Numbered from the stretch's first letter, positions 35,924 through 45,560 are shown. The stretch: DNA of 64,000 bases from Bradyrhizobium sp. Gha (GCF_900113735.1 NZ_FOQM01000011.1:62001-126000); one strand, 5' to 3'. Numbers and translations are program-made. Notes: generated by a model from the letters alone, not told the origin.

Positions 35924-36164
35924 CGCTGTTCGCGACTTCGTCAATACCATGATCAACAGCGCCGAGGACATCGCGATCTTCGAGACGGGCAAGCCTGAGG
36001 AAGAGACGTTGCTGCGATTAAAGAATTTGAGTGAGAGATTGCGACGCCAGCTCACACCCATCGTCGGTACCGACCTTTCCAGCCGGACGGTGGAGGCTTT
36101 CTGCGGTGCCGTGATGGGTACGAAACGCGAGCGCGAGGCGCTAGGAGCCATGAACTTGCTTTAG
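35916..36164 (+). CDS. small helical hypothetical protein
   Basis: 82 residues, mostly helical and charged (VRDFVNTMINSAEDIAIFETGKPEEETLLRLKNLSERLRRQLTPI). It has a good GAGGGA ribosome site and a start overlapping the end of the upstream relic. No family recognised. Its size, composition and location near another short helical protein at 37.2 kb fit the pool of small accessory genes in this genus. Confidence 0.5.
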   Translation: MTDAVRDFVNTMINSAEDIAIFETGKPEEETLLRLKNLSERLRRQLTPIVGTDLSSRTVEAFCGAVMGTKREREALGAMNLL

Positions 36165-36272
36165 GCCTGAGAGACTTCTGCCGAGAGCAACTATCCCGGG
36201 AAAATTTCTTTGCAGGTCTGTACCGCGGGTGCCCGGTCAGGCAATATATTCTTGAGGGGTCGGAGGTACTTC

Positions 36273-36980
36273 ATGTCGGGCGAAAAACTTTTTAGCAATC
36301 CGGGACAGTTCTGGGCTTTAGTCGTTTCCATCTTGTCGTTGATGGTCGCGGTTACTGTTAACTGGTCGGTCTTTCAACAACCGCTGCTCGCATCTTGGCC
36401 GGTATTTGTAGTCATTGTCGCGGTCTATTTCACTTATGCGCTTACGCTCCGCTTCGGAGGCAAATACGCAGTGGGGTTGTCAACTTCACCGCCCATTGAC
36501 GCGGTGGAGACCGTAGCGCCAATCCCGAAACCGGCAGCATCAAGCGCAGACGCGTTTCCAGCGTCTTCATCTAAATTGAAAGAGGAGACGTTCAAACTGG
36601 GCGATGATGGCCTTTTGATGGAAACCCGAATACTGAGGTTGGGCGACTATTGGGATATTCGACATAGGCTTGGTGTCGTGCGCGTCACGCTAAGGAACGT
36701 ACCGAGAGAACAGGGCGACCTTTTTGCAGAACTCGAATTTACGACTGGCGGTTCTCTCATTTACGCAGGCGAAAAAGCAAAGAAAATAAGAACCAATCGG
36801 TTCAGTTTGCCGGCATCTTCATCGGGCAGTTCTTGCGAGGATAGCGCTGCATTCCAATTCAATTACTCAAATGATCACGTGAGCCTTCTCATCGTCCGGG
36901 TCGATCATATCAACGATCACAATGCGCAGGTTTCACTCTCAGTCTGCTCAATGTTTATGATGAAGACCCCTCAGCGTTAG
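36273..36980 (+). CDS. two-helix membrane protein with soluble C-terminal domain
   Basis: 235 residues from the ATG at 36273, which has a strong GGAGG site. Two hydrophobic helices (about 12-30 and 38-56) form an N-terminal hairpin. A Pro/Ala/Ser linker follows, and a soluble beta-rich domain (130-235) then begins around LLMETRILRLGDYWDIRHRLG. The sequence is A+T-richer than the chromosome. No family recognised. It stands alone between phage relics and the small gene at 37.2 kb. Confidence 0.62.
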   Translation: MSGEKLFSNPGQFWALVVSILSLMVAVTVNWSVFQQPLLASWPVFVVIVAVYFTYALTLRFGGKYAVGLSTSPPIDAVETVAPIPKPAASSADAFPASSSKLKEETFKLGDDGLLMETRILRLGDYWDIRHRLGVVRVTLRNVPREQGDLFAELEFTTGGSLIYAGEKAKKIRTNRFSLPASSSGSSCEDSAAFQFNYSNDHVSLLIVRVDHINDHNAQVSLSVCSMFMMKTPQR

Positions 36981-37212
36981 GCAGCTCGCCTTCCGGTCGG
37001 AAAGGCGCCGAGCTACTGTGGGTCGTGTGGGTAACGCAGTGTGAATTGCACCAGTCTGGTTCATTGACTCGGTAACGCGCTCATGCATGATGGGACGCGT
37101 GCCGGCACGGGGTCGCAGCCCTCCCGGTTCTTCAAGGAGACCAGAACTGCCCAGCCGGCGCTTAAGGCGCCGAGCCGGCCGGGCTTGGTCCTTGAGGCGC
37201 GTGAAGGATGCG

Positions 37213-37422
37213 ATGATGACGACTTACTCTAAGCCCACGTTTGCGGAAGCCCTCCTCCGTCACGCCGAGATGGCGGACCAGGACAACTACCGCGAAGCCC
37301 TCGCCCTTGAGAGCGCCGTGGTCCTTGCCGACGTGACGACCGTGGAAGAGGTTCGCCGGAAGTTGACCTTCATCGTCGACCGGGATCTGCTAGGGAGCGG
37401 TCTATGGCCATGCAGCGGCTGA
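37213..37422 (+). CDS. small hypothetical protein, possibly frameshifted
   Basis: 69 residues from the ATG at 37213 (AAGGA upstream): KPTFAEALLRHAEMADQDNYREALALESAVVLADVTTVEEVRRKLTFIVDRDL. At about residue 60 the frame runs into LLGSGLWPCSG and stops. A second frame continues sensibly from 37404 (AMQRLITEILQRDVDTIG...) to 37517, which suggests a one-base indel in an originally longer protein. Function unknown. Confidence 0.5.
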   Translation: MMTTYSKPTFAEALLRHAEMADQDNYREALALESAVVLADVTTVEEVRRKLTFIVDRDLLGSGLWPCSG

Positions 37423-37603
37423 TCACCGAGATCCTGCAGAGAGACGTCGACACCATAGGAGCGACCATTCCCGAGCTGGGGGTCCAAGAAGGCTTATCAG
37501 CAACCCCTGCCCTGTAGATGGGCTCAAGTATGGGCCTAACAAGAAGACGCCAAAAAGCTTAATGATTATTGGCGCAAGGGGTGGGACTTTCCCGAGACTG
37601 GTC

Positions 37604-40600
37604 CTAAGGCTCCCAATCGAGGCGCTCGGCGTCCTCGTCGTGTCGACGCGCTTCCCATTCGTACCTCTCCGCCGCAGCATCGAGCGCCTTAGCAGTATGG
37701 GGGTGATCGTAAGCGATCGCTTTGGCCCACGTCCGGTACTTTGCAGCTTCCTGGCGTTCGAGTTCACCGCCATCGCCTGGCATGCGGGTGGTGACTCCGC
37801 GCCGGTTTCCCTTGCCGATCTGAAACCCTTCGATCATCGGCCTGCTACGAAAAAGGTCGATCACCTCCCGGACAGGCTCCGCTGGCCAATTACCGTCGGA
37901 GCCCATTGGCGAGGCCGACAGCATGTGGCCGATGCGGCTGTCGGCGACGTCCTCCCGCCCGGCCGCCTTGGCCAGGGCTCGCGCCTCCTTGATCCAAGCC
38001 TCCAGCACCTTGCCGTCGATCGAGCCGTCGTCGACTGTCCCGGGAATCCGATTCCAAAGCTCCAGTAAGCGGTAAGCCTGAGTGGCGACCGCTCGCGCAT
38101 TTTCAGCGTTTTCCGGCTCGGGATCGACGACGCCACTTTCCTCGCTCGCCTTGAAGACGGCACTCAGCGTTTCGATGAACAGCGACGGTTGCTCAGAGAG
38201 CGCCGTTAGCAGCACCTTCGCCGGTCGGCGGGAATGCTCCAGCACCCGAAGATAGTTCCATTCCAAGGCGACCAGAGCGTTTCGGTCGACATCCTTACGC
38301 TCGTCGAGCAGCTGCAGAATCTCTGCAACGTAGTGCTGGAACATGGTCGCTTCGTTGCTGTCACCGTCATTTTCGAACGGTTGGCGGGCGGCCTCCTGCA
38401 GTACCTCGACCAGCAAGCTTGTCGGCAGATGAGCCTTATTGCCCCGCTCCGCCAGCGGCAGGGCGTGGCGGGCGCGGCCGACGCTGACCAGTTTATGGAT
38501 GGCGTAAGCGACATCTTCGCCGTCGTCGCTGATCCAGAACACCGGCGCCAGGCGCCAGTATGTTGTTTCGATTTCGCCGCCGATCTCGGCAACCTGATCC
38601 CAGGTCCAGCGCTCGACTGGAAGTGCGCGGAGGATCGTTTGCAGGGCGGTGTCGCCCCATCTCTCGGCTCGCGCCTTCGAAATCAGCGCCGCCGCCCAGC
38701 GCTTCTTTCGGTCTCGGAAAATGGAGATAATCAGACCGTGCGCGACGTCTCGCTCGCGGGGGTGGTCGCTTCGAACTGCTGCTTCGAGTAGGACGTCGAG
38801 CTCGGGGGCCGACAGCCCGCTATCATGGAGGGCCTTGCCGAGATAGCCGGCTGTATCGGTCAGTCTGGCGAGTGACAGCACGGCCGCAATCCCGCCTTTG
38901 GCGTAGACTGCCTGCGCTGCTTTCTGCCGAGCGGCCTCGACATCCCGTTGTTCCGCTTCCCAGCCTGCCTTTGAAGGCTTCGGCAGCTGAACCGATTGCT
39001 GGAAAAGCCAGCCAGCCTGCTCGAGCGGATCGGTGGGCGCGAACCTGTTGTAGACCGCTTCTAGTCGATCCAACACTGCCGCTGGCAGGCTCCACTCGGG
39101 GTCCGGAAATTGTCGGTGATGATGGAGCACCCGTCGCAGCTTGTCCCAGAACGTCGTCCGATCGTTCTTATCCGTAATCCGCGGCTCTGTCGCCTCAAGC
39201 GCCTCCAGCGCAGCTGCTGGGTTTGGCGCCAGATCCCCAAGGCGGTCGAGCAGGAGTGACCACCGCACTGGGCTCAGCCCAACATCAGCAAGCAGGCGCT
39301 CGCTGATCCCGGTAGTCCCCCGCCCGATGAGGGCCCAGGTAACCGTCTCCGGATTGTCAACAGTGAAGTCTCGCCAACGCGGCCTAGGTGACGGGGTCGA
39401 GGTGTCGTGCCCCCGAGGCAAGATACCAAGCATCAGCTTCCACGCAGCGTTTGGCTCCCGCTTTCGAATCAGATCTAGCGCGCGAAGCCGCTCGTCGAGC
39501 TTGGCGTAGGTCTGCGGAATCCAGAGCAGATGGATCTCGCGCAGGCTGTTAGCTGGGCCATTTGTGTAGCGGCGTGGCTGGTTGTCGATGGCGTCCAAGC
39601 GCGCCAGGACGTGGGTCACCTGGGGCATCCAGTCGGGCGACCAGGCGAGCGCTTCGAGCGCCCCCATCAAGTCGGACAGGTGTTCGGCGCCGAACACTCC
39701 ACCCTCGTCGTGACCAAAGAGGGCTCCAATGGGCGGGTCGTTCTGGTCGAGACTGTCTTCGATCGCGGTCAGGAAGGCGCCCGGTGACGCCTCGGCTAGC
39801 AGGCGAAAGTCGCGGGAAAGCGACCACCACCGCCGCTGATCGGCTTTTTGAAGCAGCTTTCCTACAATGTCGTCGGCCCGCCGAGCGGCGTCGGGCACAG
39901 CACGAACCCGATCACCCCATAGGGCGAGCATGATGAGAACCTGACCGATGCCGTGGCGCAGCATGCCCGAGTAGTCCCGGTGAATGCCGCGAACGGCCGC
40001 CATCCAGCGCTCGTCGGGATCCATGTCGAAACGCGGGTCCGCCGACCCAAGGACGGCGTACGCCGCGGCCTCAAACCGCTTGATGTCGGCGCTCGTCAGG
40101 TTGTGCGCGAGCAGAAACCAAGCATCTGACGGAGACGCGACACGCCAAGTCGAACCGATCTTCTGCAACGGGCTGTCGAATTGCCCGATATACGGCGCTA
40201 GAGCGGCGATCACCGTGTCGTAGGGCTGATCGGCAAGTTCCGAGAGCCGAGCCTGATCAGCTCCGGCGTTTTCATCCCAGCCCCCGGCCAAGAGTGCCGC
40301 CAGCAAGGCGTGCGGCGGCGGCTCCTCCGCCCATTTTGGAAGTCGCCCGGGAGCTCCCGGGATCAGGCGACGTAGAACGGCCAGATTGCGGGCACTGTCG
40401 CGGGCAAGCGCCTTGGCACGCGGCTCGGCAATGCCCGCCCCGGTCAACGCGCTGGCGATTCCTTCGCGTGACGGTCGGGCAAGGGTGCGGACCTCTCCGC
40501 GCGAGATCAGACGCTCGTCATAGGCCTGCAGGACGTAGTGGCCGCGCTCCGCAAGGCTCCGGGCTAGACCGGGCTCTGGTTCTGCCAGCAGCAGGATTAG

Positions 40601-41665
40601 AGGCGCGGGAGCATTGGCCAGGGCCCGGGCCGCAGCGACGGTTGTCGCGACAAGACAGCGCGCGCGGTAGGCATTCGCCATGTCGCCCGGCAGCTCGTTG
40701 AGGGTGGCGTGGAAGAATGCCACCACCTCTTCAGTTGTGGTCGCCTGGAGGGAGAAAACGGACGGGTCGCCGCGAAGCCAACGTAGGACCTCGGCGGCGT
40801 CCTGGTCGCGGTCGCTGAGAACTAGGTCTTCGGTCAAAGGCCATTGGGTCGCGAGCGACCATTCTTCCCAAACCTCTTCGAGCTCTCGTGTTCCTGGCGG
40901 CCGTTTGTCCAGACGGGCCGCAAGCCAGAGTCCGACCGCTGGCGTTTGCTCGATCCAGTGAACTAGGTCGTCGGCGTCATAGGCGAGGACCTTTTTCCAA
41001 GGACCTTCATCCTGGCGCGCCTTTGCCCATGCGTCCTTTTGCGGCCAGTGGCGCGGGGTGACGAATACATAGGTTGCGTTGGGAGGGTCGAGCGGCGCGG
41101 GTTTGGCCGTTCGCTTTAGGTAGTCATCGTTCGCCTTCTGGGCGATGTTGTTACGCTGGGCGCCGATCTCCCACCCGGCGTCGCCTAGAGGCACGTAGGC
41201 GCTTCCAACCACAGTCGAAGTACGGCCGTCCCAGCCAGGATGCCGCACGCCCTCATCGGCGGGGAAGCGAAGTTGGGCCGCCGAACCATGGGTGGCCTGA
41301 ATCAGGTATGCTAGAAGGGTCGGCAGGCTAACAGCACCATCAGTACGGTTGGCCCAGTTCGAAAGATCTTCAGCGGTGACCCATCGGATCGGCGCGCCGG
41401 GACGGTCGGACTTGTTAATGATTGGCACGGCCGGCCCAATGACGGCGCCAGCAGGCAGGAACCGGATACCGGCCTTTTCGAGGGCGCCACGGATGGCTTG
41501 GGCGTTATTTGCCACGGGCGTCCGCTGTCCGCGCTCGAAATCGGCGACGGTCGACGTTGCCACTCCAGCCTCCTTGGCAAGGTCGCGCTGCGACCATGCA
41601 AGGAGTGCCCGTGCCGCCCGCACGTGCTTCGGTGTGAGATCCGTGGGAGAACCAGGCGGAGCCAT
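37604..41665 (-). CDS. giant XRE-headed protein with nuclease-like and helical domains
   Basis: 1353 residues from the second ATG (41665); an ATG at 41686 would add seven. Near the N-terminus is an XRE helix-turn-helix: AARALLAWSQRDLAKEAGVATSTVADFERGQRTP. Residues 100-210 contain PGWDG (about 150-154), WEIG (172-175) and KANDDYLKRT (184-193). This pattern recalls restriction-endonuclease-like effector domains of large defence proteins, though a strict ExK is not visible. A region resembling an NTPase domain follows, without a clear P-loop, and then about 900 residues of helical repeats. It is divergently transcribed from an AbiE toxin-antitoxin pair. Function is not established; a self-regulating defence protein is a reasonable hypothesis. 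Confidence 0.72.
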   Translation of the reverse strand: MAPPGSPTDLTPKHVRAARALLAWSQRDLAKEAGVATSTVADFERGQRTPVANNAQAIRGALEKAGIRFLPAGAVIGPAVPIINKSDRPGAPIRWVTAEDLSNWANRTDGAVSLPTLLAYLIQATHGSAAQLRFPADEGVRHPGWDGRTSTVVGSAYVPLGDAGWEIGAQRNNIAQKANDDYLKRTAKPAPLDPPNATYVFVTPRHWPQKDAWAKARQDEGPWKKVLAYDADDLVHWIEQTPAVGLWLAARLDKRPPGTRELEEVWEEWSLATQWPLTEDLVLSDRDQDAAEVLRWLRGDPSVFSLQATTTEEVVAFFHATLNELPGDMANAYRARCLVATTVAAARALANAPAPLILLLAEPEPGLARSLAERGHYVLQAYDERLISRGEVRTLARPSREGIASALTGAGIAEPRAKALARDSARNLAVLRRLIPGAPGRLPKWAEEPPPHALLAALLAGGWDENAGADQARLSELADQPYDTVIAALAPYIGQFDSPLQKIGSTWRVASPSDAWFLLAHNLTSADIKRFEAAAYAVLGSADPRFDMDPDERWMAAVRGIHRDYSGMLRHGIGQVLIMLALWGDRVRAVPDAARRADDIVGKLLQKADQRRWWSLSRDFRLLAEASPGAFLTAIEDSLDQNDPPIGALFGHDEGGVFGAEHLSDLMGALEALAWSPDWMPQVTHVLARLDAIDNQPRRYTNGPANSLREIHLLWIPQTYAKLDERLRALDLIRKREPNAAWKLMLGILPRGHDTSTPSPRPRWRDFTVDNPETVTWALIGRGTTGISERLLADVGLSPVRWSLLLDRLGDLAPNPAAALEALEATEPRITDKNDRTTFWDKLRRVLHHHRQFPDPEWSLPAAVLDRLEAVYNRFAPTDPLEQAGWLFQQSVQLPKPSKAGWEAEQRDVEAARQKAAQAVYAKGGIAAVLSLARLTDTAGYLGKALHDSGLSAPELDVLLEAAVRSDHPRERDVAHGLIISIFRDRKKRWAAALISKARAERWGDTALQTILRALPVERWTWDQVAEIGGEIETTYWRLAPVFWISDDGEDVAYAIHKLVSVGRARHALPLAERGNKAHLPTSLLVEVLQEAARQPFENDGDSNEATMFQHYVAEILQLLDERKDVDRNALVALEWNYLRVLEHSRRPAKVLLTALSEQPSLFIETLSAVFKASEESGVVDPEPENAENARAVATQAYRLLELWNRIPGTVDDGSIDGKVLEAWIKEARALAKAAGREDVADSRIGHMLSASPMGSDGNWPAEPVREVIDLFRSRPMIEGFQIGKGNRRGVTTRMPGDGGELERQEAAKYRTWAKAIAYDHPHTAKALDAAAERYEWEARRHDEDAERLDWEP

Positions 41666-41686
41666 GTCATAGTATATATATGACAT
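41664..41686. promoter_or_regulatory. palindrome over the XRE-protein start
   Basis: ATGTCATA (41664-41671) and TATGACAT (41679-41686) form a perfect 8-bp inverted repeat around GTATATA. It sits directly upstream of, and includes, the second ATG of the XRE-headed gene, and is 68 bp from the abiEi start. Either the XRE domain or AbiEi (known to bind inverted repeats) could use it. Assignment inferred. Confidence 0.55.
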
Positions 41687-41754
41687 CAGCTAAGAAATCT
41701 AGAATGTTCCTTTTCGTTGACAATTGACGATTTTTGCCAGCATTAGATAACAAT

Positions 41755-42369
41755 ATGGCCGAACGTCAGCTTAATTATCGCCAGCGCGCCCTTAGCCTCA
41801 CCCGGGCTCGGGGGATTGCGCGCGCGCGCGATTTCAAGGCTGCCGGCATCCCTCTCGTCTACCTAAAGCGCCTAACCGACGCCGGCGATCTTGTCCGCCT
41901 CGGTCGCGGCCTCTACCAAGATCCCGAGCGCGTCGGGCAAGACGTGGCACACAATCTGGCCGAGGCAACGCGTTTGGTCCCGAACGGCGTTGTCAGCCTG
42001 GTCAGCGCCCTTCGTCAGCACGAGCTGACCACCCAACTGCCGCACGCTGTCTGGATGACCATACCTCACAAGTCCCGCACGCCGAATGCGCCGGGTCTGC
42101 GGCTGGAAATTGTTCGTGCGACCGGCGAAGCCCTAACCGCCGGCATCGAACACGTCGAGGTGGAAGGTGTGCAGGTGCCAATCTACGGCGTGGCGAAAAC
42201 TGTCGCCGATTGCTTTAAGCATCGCCGCCAGGTCGGCGAGGACGTGGCGATCGAAGCGCTCCGCGATGCCCTGCAACAGAGGAAGACCACTCCAAGTGAG
42301 CTGATGAAGTTTGCGGCCATCGACCGCGTCGCAAGCCGGATAGAGCCTCTTATCAAGGCCATGCAATGA
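41755..42369 (+). CDS. abiEi: type IV antitoxin, AbiEi family
   Basis: 204 residues from ATG 41755. The N-terminal winged helix (RARGIARARDFKAAGIPLVYLKRLTDAGDLVRLGRGLYQ) is the AbiEi DNA-binding domain. The C-terminal antitoxin domain has HELTTQLPHAVWMTIP and VPIYGVAKTVADCFKHRRQVGEDVAIEALRDAL, both characteristic. AbiEi antagonises AbiEii without direct binding and represses its own operon. Overlap with the toxin gene is ATGA. The pair gives abortive phage exclusion in known cases. It is transcribed away from the XRE giant gene. Confidence 0.9.
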   Translation: MAERQLNYRQRALSLTRARGIARARDFKAAGIPLVYLKRLTDAGDLVRLGRGLYQDPERVGQDVAHNLAEATRLVPNGVVSLVSALRQHELTTQLPHAVWMTIPHKSRTPNAPGLRLEIVRATGEALTAGIEHVEVEGVQVPIYGVAKTVADCFKHRRQVGEDVAIEALRDALQQRKTTPSELMKFAAIDRVASRIEPLIKAMQ

Positions 42370-43268
42370 CGGGCAAGATCGTCAAGGATCCAGCCGCGTC
42401 GATCCGTGCCAAACTGCTCGCGCACGCCAAACTGCACCGTGACGATTTCGGACGCGTGCTGACGCGCTACGCCATCGAACGCCTGCTGTTCCGTCTCGGC
42501 CAGACAGACGCCGCCGAGCGCTATGTACTGAAAGACGCGATGCTGTTCGTCACCCGGCCCAAGCATGTCTTTCGCCCCACTGGAGACCTCGACCTGCTCG
42601 GCCAAGGCGATCCCGATCCTGCAGCGCTCGCTGAACTCTTCACGCGCATCTGCCAAGTGGACGTTCCCGACGATGGTATCGTTTTCGACCCAGCGACACT
42701 GAAGGCCGAGCCCCTCCGCGAAGCCGACAAGTATCAGGGCGCTCGGTTGAGTTTGAAAGCATGCCTAGCCGGGGCGATCATCCCCGTGCTGGTTGACATC
42801 GGCTTCGGAGACCACGTCTATCCGCCGCCGAAGCGCGAGAACTTCCCCAGCCTACTGCCCGGCCTGCCGCAGGCGAATATCCTAATGTACCCACCCGAAA
42901 CCGTCGTCGCCGAGAAGTTCGAAGCGATGCTCCGGTTCGGCGAGATCAACGGCCGGATCAAGGATTTCCACGACATCTGGGTCACAACGCGCACATTCCA
43001 GTTCGACCTGCCCAGCTTGGTCGAGGCGGTCGGCGGCACGCTTCGGCGCAGAGAGACGGCGTTCCCGACCGAGATGCCTGTGGGCCTCACCGAAGCATTT
43101 GCCCATCGCCGAAGAGCGTGGGTTGTGGACGGGCTTCCTCCGCCGGACTCCGCCAAGCCTCGAGCCGCCGCCGTTTCCACAGCTGCAGGAGGATCTGCGG
43201 CGCTTCTTCGGCCCTGTCATCGCCAGCCTCAGCGTCCCGGAGGGTGCGAAGGGCCGATGGGACCGTGA
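42366..43268 (+). CDS. abiEii: AbiEii/AbiGii-type nucleotidyltransferase toxin, C-terminus frameshifted
   Basis: The nucleotidyltransferase core is intact: LKDAMLFVTRP, the metal-binding FRPTGDLDLLG (Asp-x-Asp), GARLSLKACLAGAIIPVLVDIGFGD, and YPPETVVAEKFEAMLRFGEINGRIKDFHDIW. AbiEii toxins transfer nucleotides, in some cases to tRNA. From about residue 243 the frame reads HRRRAWVVDGLPPPDSAKPR, unlike the family. The +1-type frame from 43099 instead encodes the expected ending (GLWTGFLRRTP ... FFGPVIASL), so one base was lost or gained near 43.10 kb. The 300-residue product keeps the active site but has about 60 altered C-terminal residues, so activity is uncertain. Confidence 0.82.
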   Translation: MTGKIVKDPAASIRAKLLAHAKLHRDDFGRVLTRYAIERLLFRLGQTDAAERYVLKDAMLFVTRPKHVFRPTGDLDLLGQGDPDPAALAELFTRICQVDVPDDGIVFDPATLKAEPLREADKYQGARLSLKACLAGAIIPVLVDIGFGDHVYPPPKRENFPSLLPGLPQANILMYPPETVVAEKFEAMLRFGEINGRIKDFHDIWVTTRTFQFDLPSLVEAVGGTLRRRETAFPTEMPVGLTEAFAHRRRAWVVDGLPPPDSAKPRAAAVSTAAGGSAALLRPCHRQPQRPGGCEGPMGP

Positions 43269-43283
43269 TGCCGGTGCTTGGCG

Positions 43284-43793
43284 CTAGCATTCGTCAATGG
43301 GCGCGCGGGTTGCCCCCGAACAGCGCCGAAGGTCGCCGCCACAGCAAGTCCATTTGTCTAAACGCACGTTGAAATTGGGACAGTCTAGGCCGGGTCCCAT
43401 TTTTGGCTGGAGCTGGACCGAGAGCTGCTCAAGGCTTTCGCGAACCTGATCAACGCTGCAGGGCTCAAGGCCGAGGTGGGCCCGCGCGGTAGCTTCGGCC
43501 TGAATGACACGCAAGTAATGGTTGGTTAGCACCTCGCCTTCACACGTAGCCAAGTAAGCTCCGTGCGACCGGTCTATGCCGATGCCGATCAGCCCATTCA
43601 GGCCGGCCTGCACCATAAGCCGGGTCATTCCGTCGCTCGAGCTTTCTACGTTCGCAGCAGCATCGAGCCCCTGGAAAAATGGGAGCGCCTGGACGAGAAT
43701 CCGCCGCTTAAGGTCTTGTGCTGAAATGTGGTCTTCGGACACGTCCCTTTTCCTCTGAAGCGCCGCGAACAGGACTTGAGCACTACCGGCCAA
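43284..43793 (-). CDS. hypothetical protein
   Basis: 169 codons; the central part (LVQALPFFQGLDAAANVESSSDGMTRLMVQAGLNGLIGIGIDRSHGAYLATCEG) has sensible protein composition. The last 30 codons (Cys/Arg-rich) look like read-through. No family recognised. It is convergent with abiEii, whose frameshifted end lies 15 bp away. Confidence 0.4.
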   Translation of the reverse strand: MAGSAQVLFAALQRKRDVSEDHISAQDLKRRILVQALPFFQGLDAAANVESSSDGMTRLMVQAGLNGLIGIGIDRSHGAYLATCEGEVLTNHYLRVIQAEATARAHLGLEPCSVDQVRESLEQLSVQLQPKMGPGLDCPNFNVRLDKWTCCGGDLRRCSGATRAPIDEC

Positions 43794-44082
43794 GTCATTC
43801 CACTCGCCGCGCCACGCGCGCTGGTACGGGACCCAGCGTCACCCGGATTGGAGAAAGCGGAAGGTCCGGGACTATAGATTTCGGTGGACGGACCTGGAAA
43901 ACGAAGCTGTTGCCCCGGCGGGTGAGATACTTGCCCTGCGTAAAATCGCCGTACAATGACGGTGCACGCCGGAAATCACCGGGAATCTATATTGGCGAAG
44001 GGTTTCAACCGAAGGTCATTGAATAAGCGACGCTATTTCGATTTTCTACGGTTAAACCCACGCCCTACCCCACGGGCTAGAA

Positions 44083-44847
44083 TCAGGAGAGCAATTTCGG
44101 CTGTTCAAGTTTGCGCGGGTTATTGCGACGACCTCCTTTTCGACGAGGAACCTTTGCAACCTCTCGAAATACGATTCTCGGTCTGTGCCGGTCCAATGCT
44201 GTCGGTTCAGGTTCAGAGAACAAGAGAGCCTGCTGTAGATCATCTTCCTTTCGCACTGCGAATTTCGGCTCTTCTGGAATGGGCCATTCTTTTGGCGGCG
44301 GAAGCTCGGGGCGGTTGAGGATTGGATCCAGTGCCTGCCTTTCTTGCGGTGAAAGATGCTCGGTGATGAAATCCAGTTCTGCCCGAAGACTTCCAAGTTC
44401 TTTTTGAACATCATGCGGGCTCAATTCGCCAACTGAGTGCTCCAGCTTTTCAAGCCGCTTGCTGAAGCGATAGAGCTTACCAGGCGTTTTCAACCGCCGC
44501 TCAAATCGGTAGACGTCTTCCTTAGGGACACCCGCCTTTTTAATGAAAGGCGCGCAGACGTCTATTGCGAACTCTCTCGCGTCGTCGCACATATCGACAA
44601 CGCTTTCTTTAAATCCCTTATAGTCCGCGATATGTCCATGGGCGGCCAGCAAAAGTGATCCAATCACCGTGATGCGGTCGACAAGTGAGCCCTCTTCTAT
44701 TTGAACTTCGATCTCGACTTCGCCGCCGTAAATGTCGGCTGCCGTTCGAATAGCGACGCGCTTAGCATACCGCCCCAGCGATTGAATATCGCGGCGAGAC
44801 GCTGAGTATGGTTTGAGATGAGTATATGCCTGAGCAAGCTCGGTCAC
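44083..44847 (-). CDS. hypothetical protein with charged C-terminus
   Basis: 254 residues. The N-terminal 100 residues are a mixed domain (DIQSLGRYAKRVAIRTAADIYGGEVEIEVQIEEGSLVDRITVIGSLLLAAHGHIADYKGFKESV). A helical segment (KTPGKLYRFSKRLEKLEHSV) follows, and then a Pro-rich, basic tail ending KGGRRNNPRKLEQ. Composition and codon use look genuine. The gene is A+T-richer than its neighbours. No known family or operon partner. Confidence 0.65.
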   Translation of the reverse strand: MTELAQAYTHLKPYSASRRDIQSLGRYAKRVAIRTAADIYGGEVEIEVQIEEGSLVDRITVIGSLLLAAHGHIADYKGFKESVVDMCDDAREFAIDVCAPFIKKAGVPKEDVYRFERRLKTPGKLYRFSKRLEKLEHSVGELSPHDVQKELGSLRAELDFITEHLSPQERQALDPILNRPELPPPKEWPIPEEPKFAVRKEDDLQQALLFSEPEPTALDRHRPRIVFREVAKVPRRKGGRRNNPRKLEQPKLLS

Positions 44848-45244
44848 TGAATTCCCCGTCGGGTGAGTTCAGCACGAAACAACCTATAACTGAAGCCGGG
44901 CAAGAACGGTTACCAACAACATCCACGTTGCCATCGCCTGTAAATCACTCAAATCGCACGCTTTACTCCCTGCCCTCCCCCGGAGGTGCAAGCATTCTCT
45001 ACGGAAGCCAGCCCCGCGGCCATCCGCAACGCGATCGCGGCAGCCAGTCGACATGGCTCCCGGATGACCAGGGGCGAAGCTCGCAAGGCAGCGGCCGACG
45101 GACTGCGCGAGAAGATTTTGAGCTGGGGTCTCACGACGGCGGAGCGCCTCGCGCGTCTTGACGGAAGCCGTTGGCCCGCGTGTTGCCAGTTACAGCTCAG
45201 GACCGCGCGGCGATCGTCAGTCCGTGCCAAACCGGAGCAGACAG
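44848..45244. other. intergenic region, no clear gene
   Basis: A plus-strand frame around 45.0-45.2 kb (AIRNAIAAASRHGSRMTRGEARKAAADGLREKIL) has a helical, plausible composition but no ATG or ribosome site, so I do not call it. Confidence 0.4.
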
Positions 45245-45484
45245 ATGCAGACGTCATCCCTTTTCGAGACTCGCACCGACAAGACCGCTCTCAAAATGAA
45301 AGTGTTGGTTGCCGACCTTCAAAGGCGAATCGAACTGCTGGAAACCGACATCGCCCACGAAGAAGCGCGGACCCGGGTCCAAGACCTCGCTCACCCGACA
45401 TATTCGATCCTTGCCCGAAACCTGCGGAGCCGGCGGGACAATCTTCTGGCGACGATCGCAATCTTGAAGCGCCAGTTGGACTGA
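45245..45484 (+). CDS. short coiled-coil protein
   Basis: 79 residues with GGAG upstream. One long helix (LKMKVLVADLQRRIELLETDIAHEEARTRV ... NLRSRRDNLLATIAILKRQL) with leucine heptads. Small proteins of this kind are common in Bradyrhizobium and uncharacterised. The preceding in-frame codons do not resemble the family. Confidence 0.62.
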   Translation: MQTSSLFETRTDKTALKMKVLVADLQRRIELLETDIAHEEARTRVQDLAHPTYSILARNLRSRRDNLLATIAILKRQLD

Positions 45485-45560
45485 ACGGAGCGGCGCGCGA
45501 CCTGATGCCGAATATACACCCACGACGCGTTGAAGGGGGCGCGCTCATTACTGCACTCGC

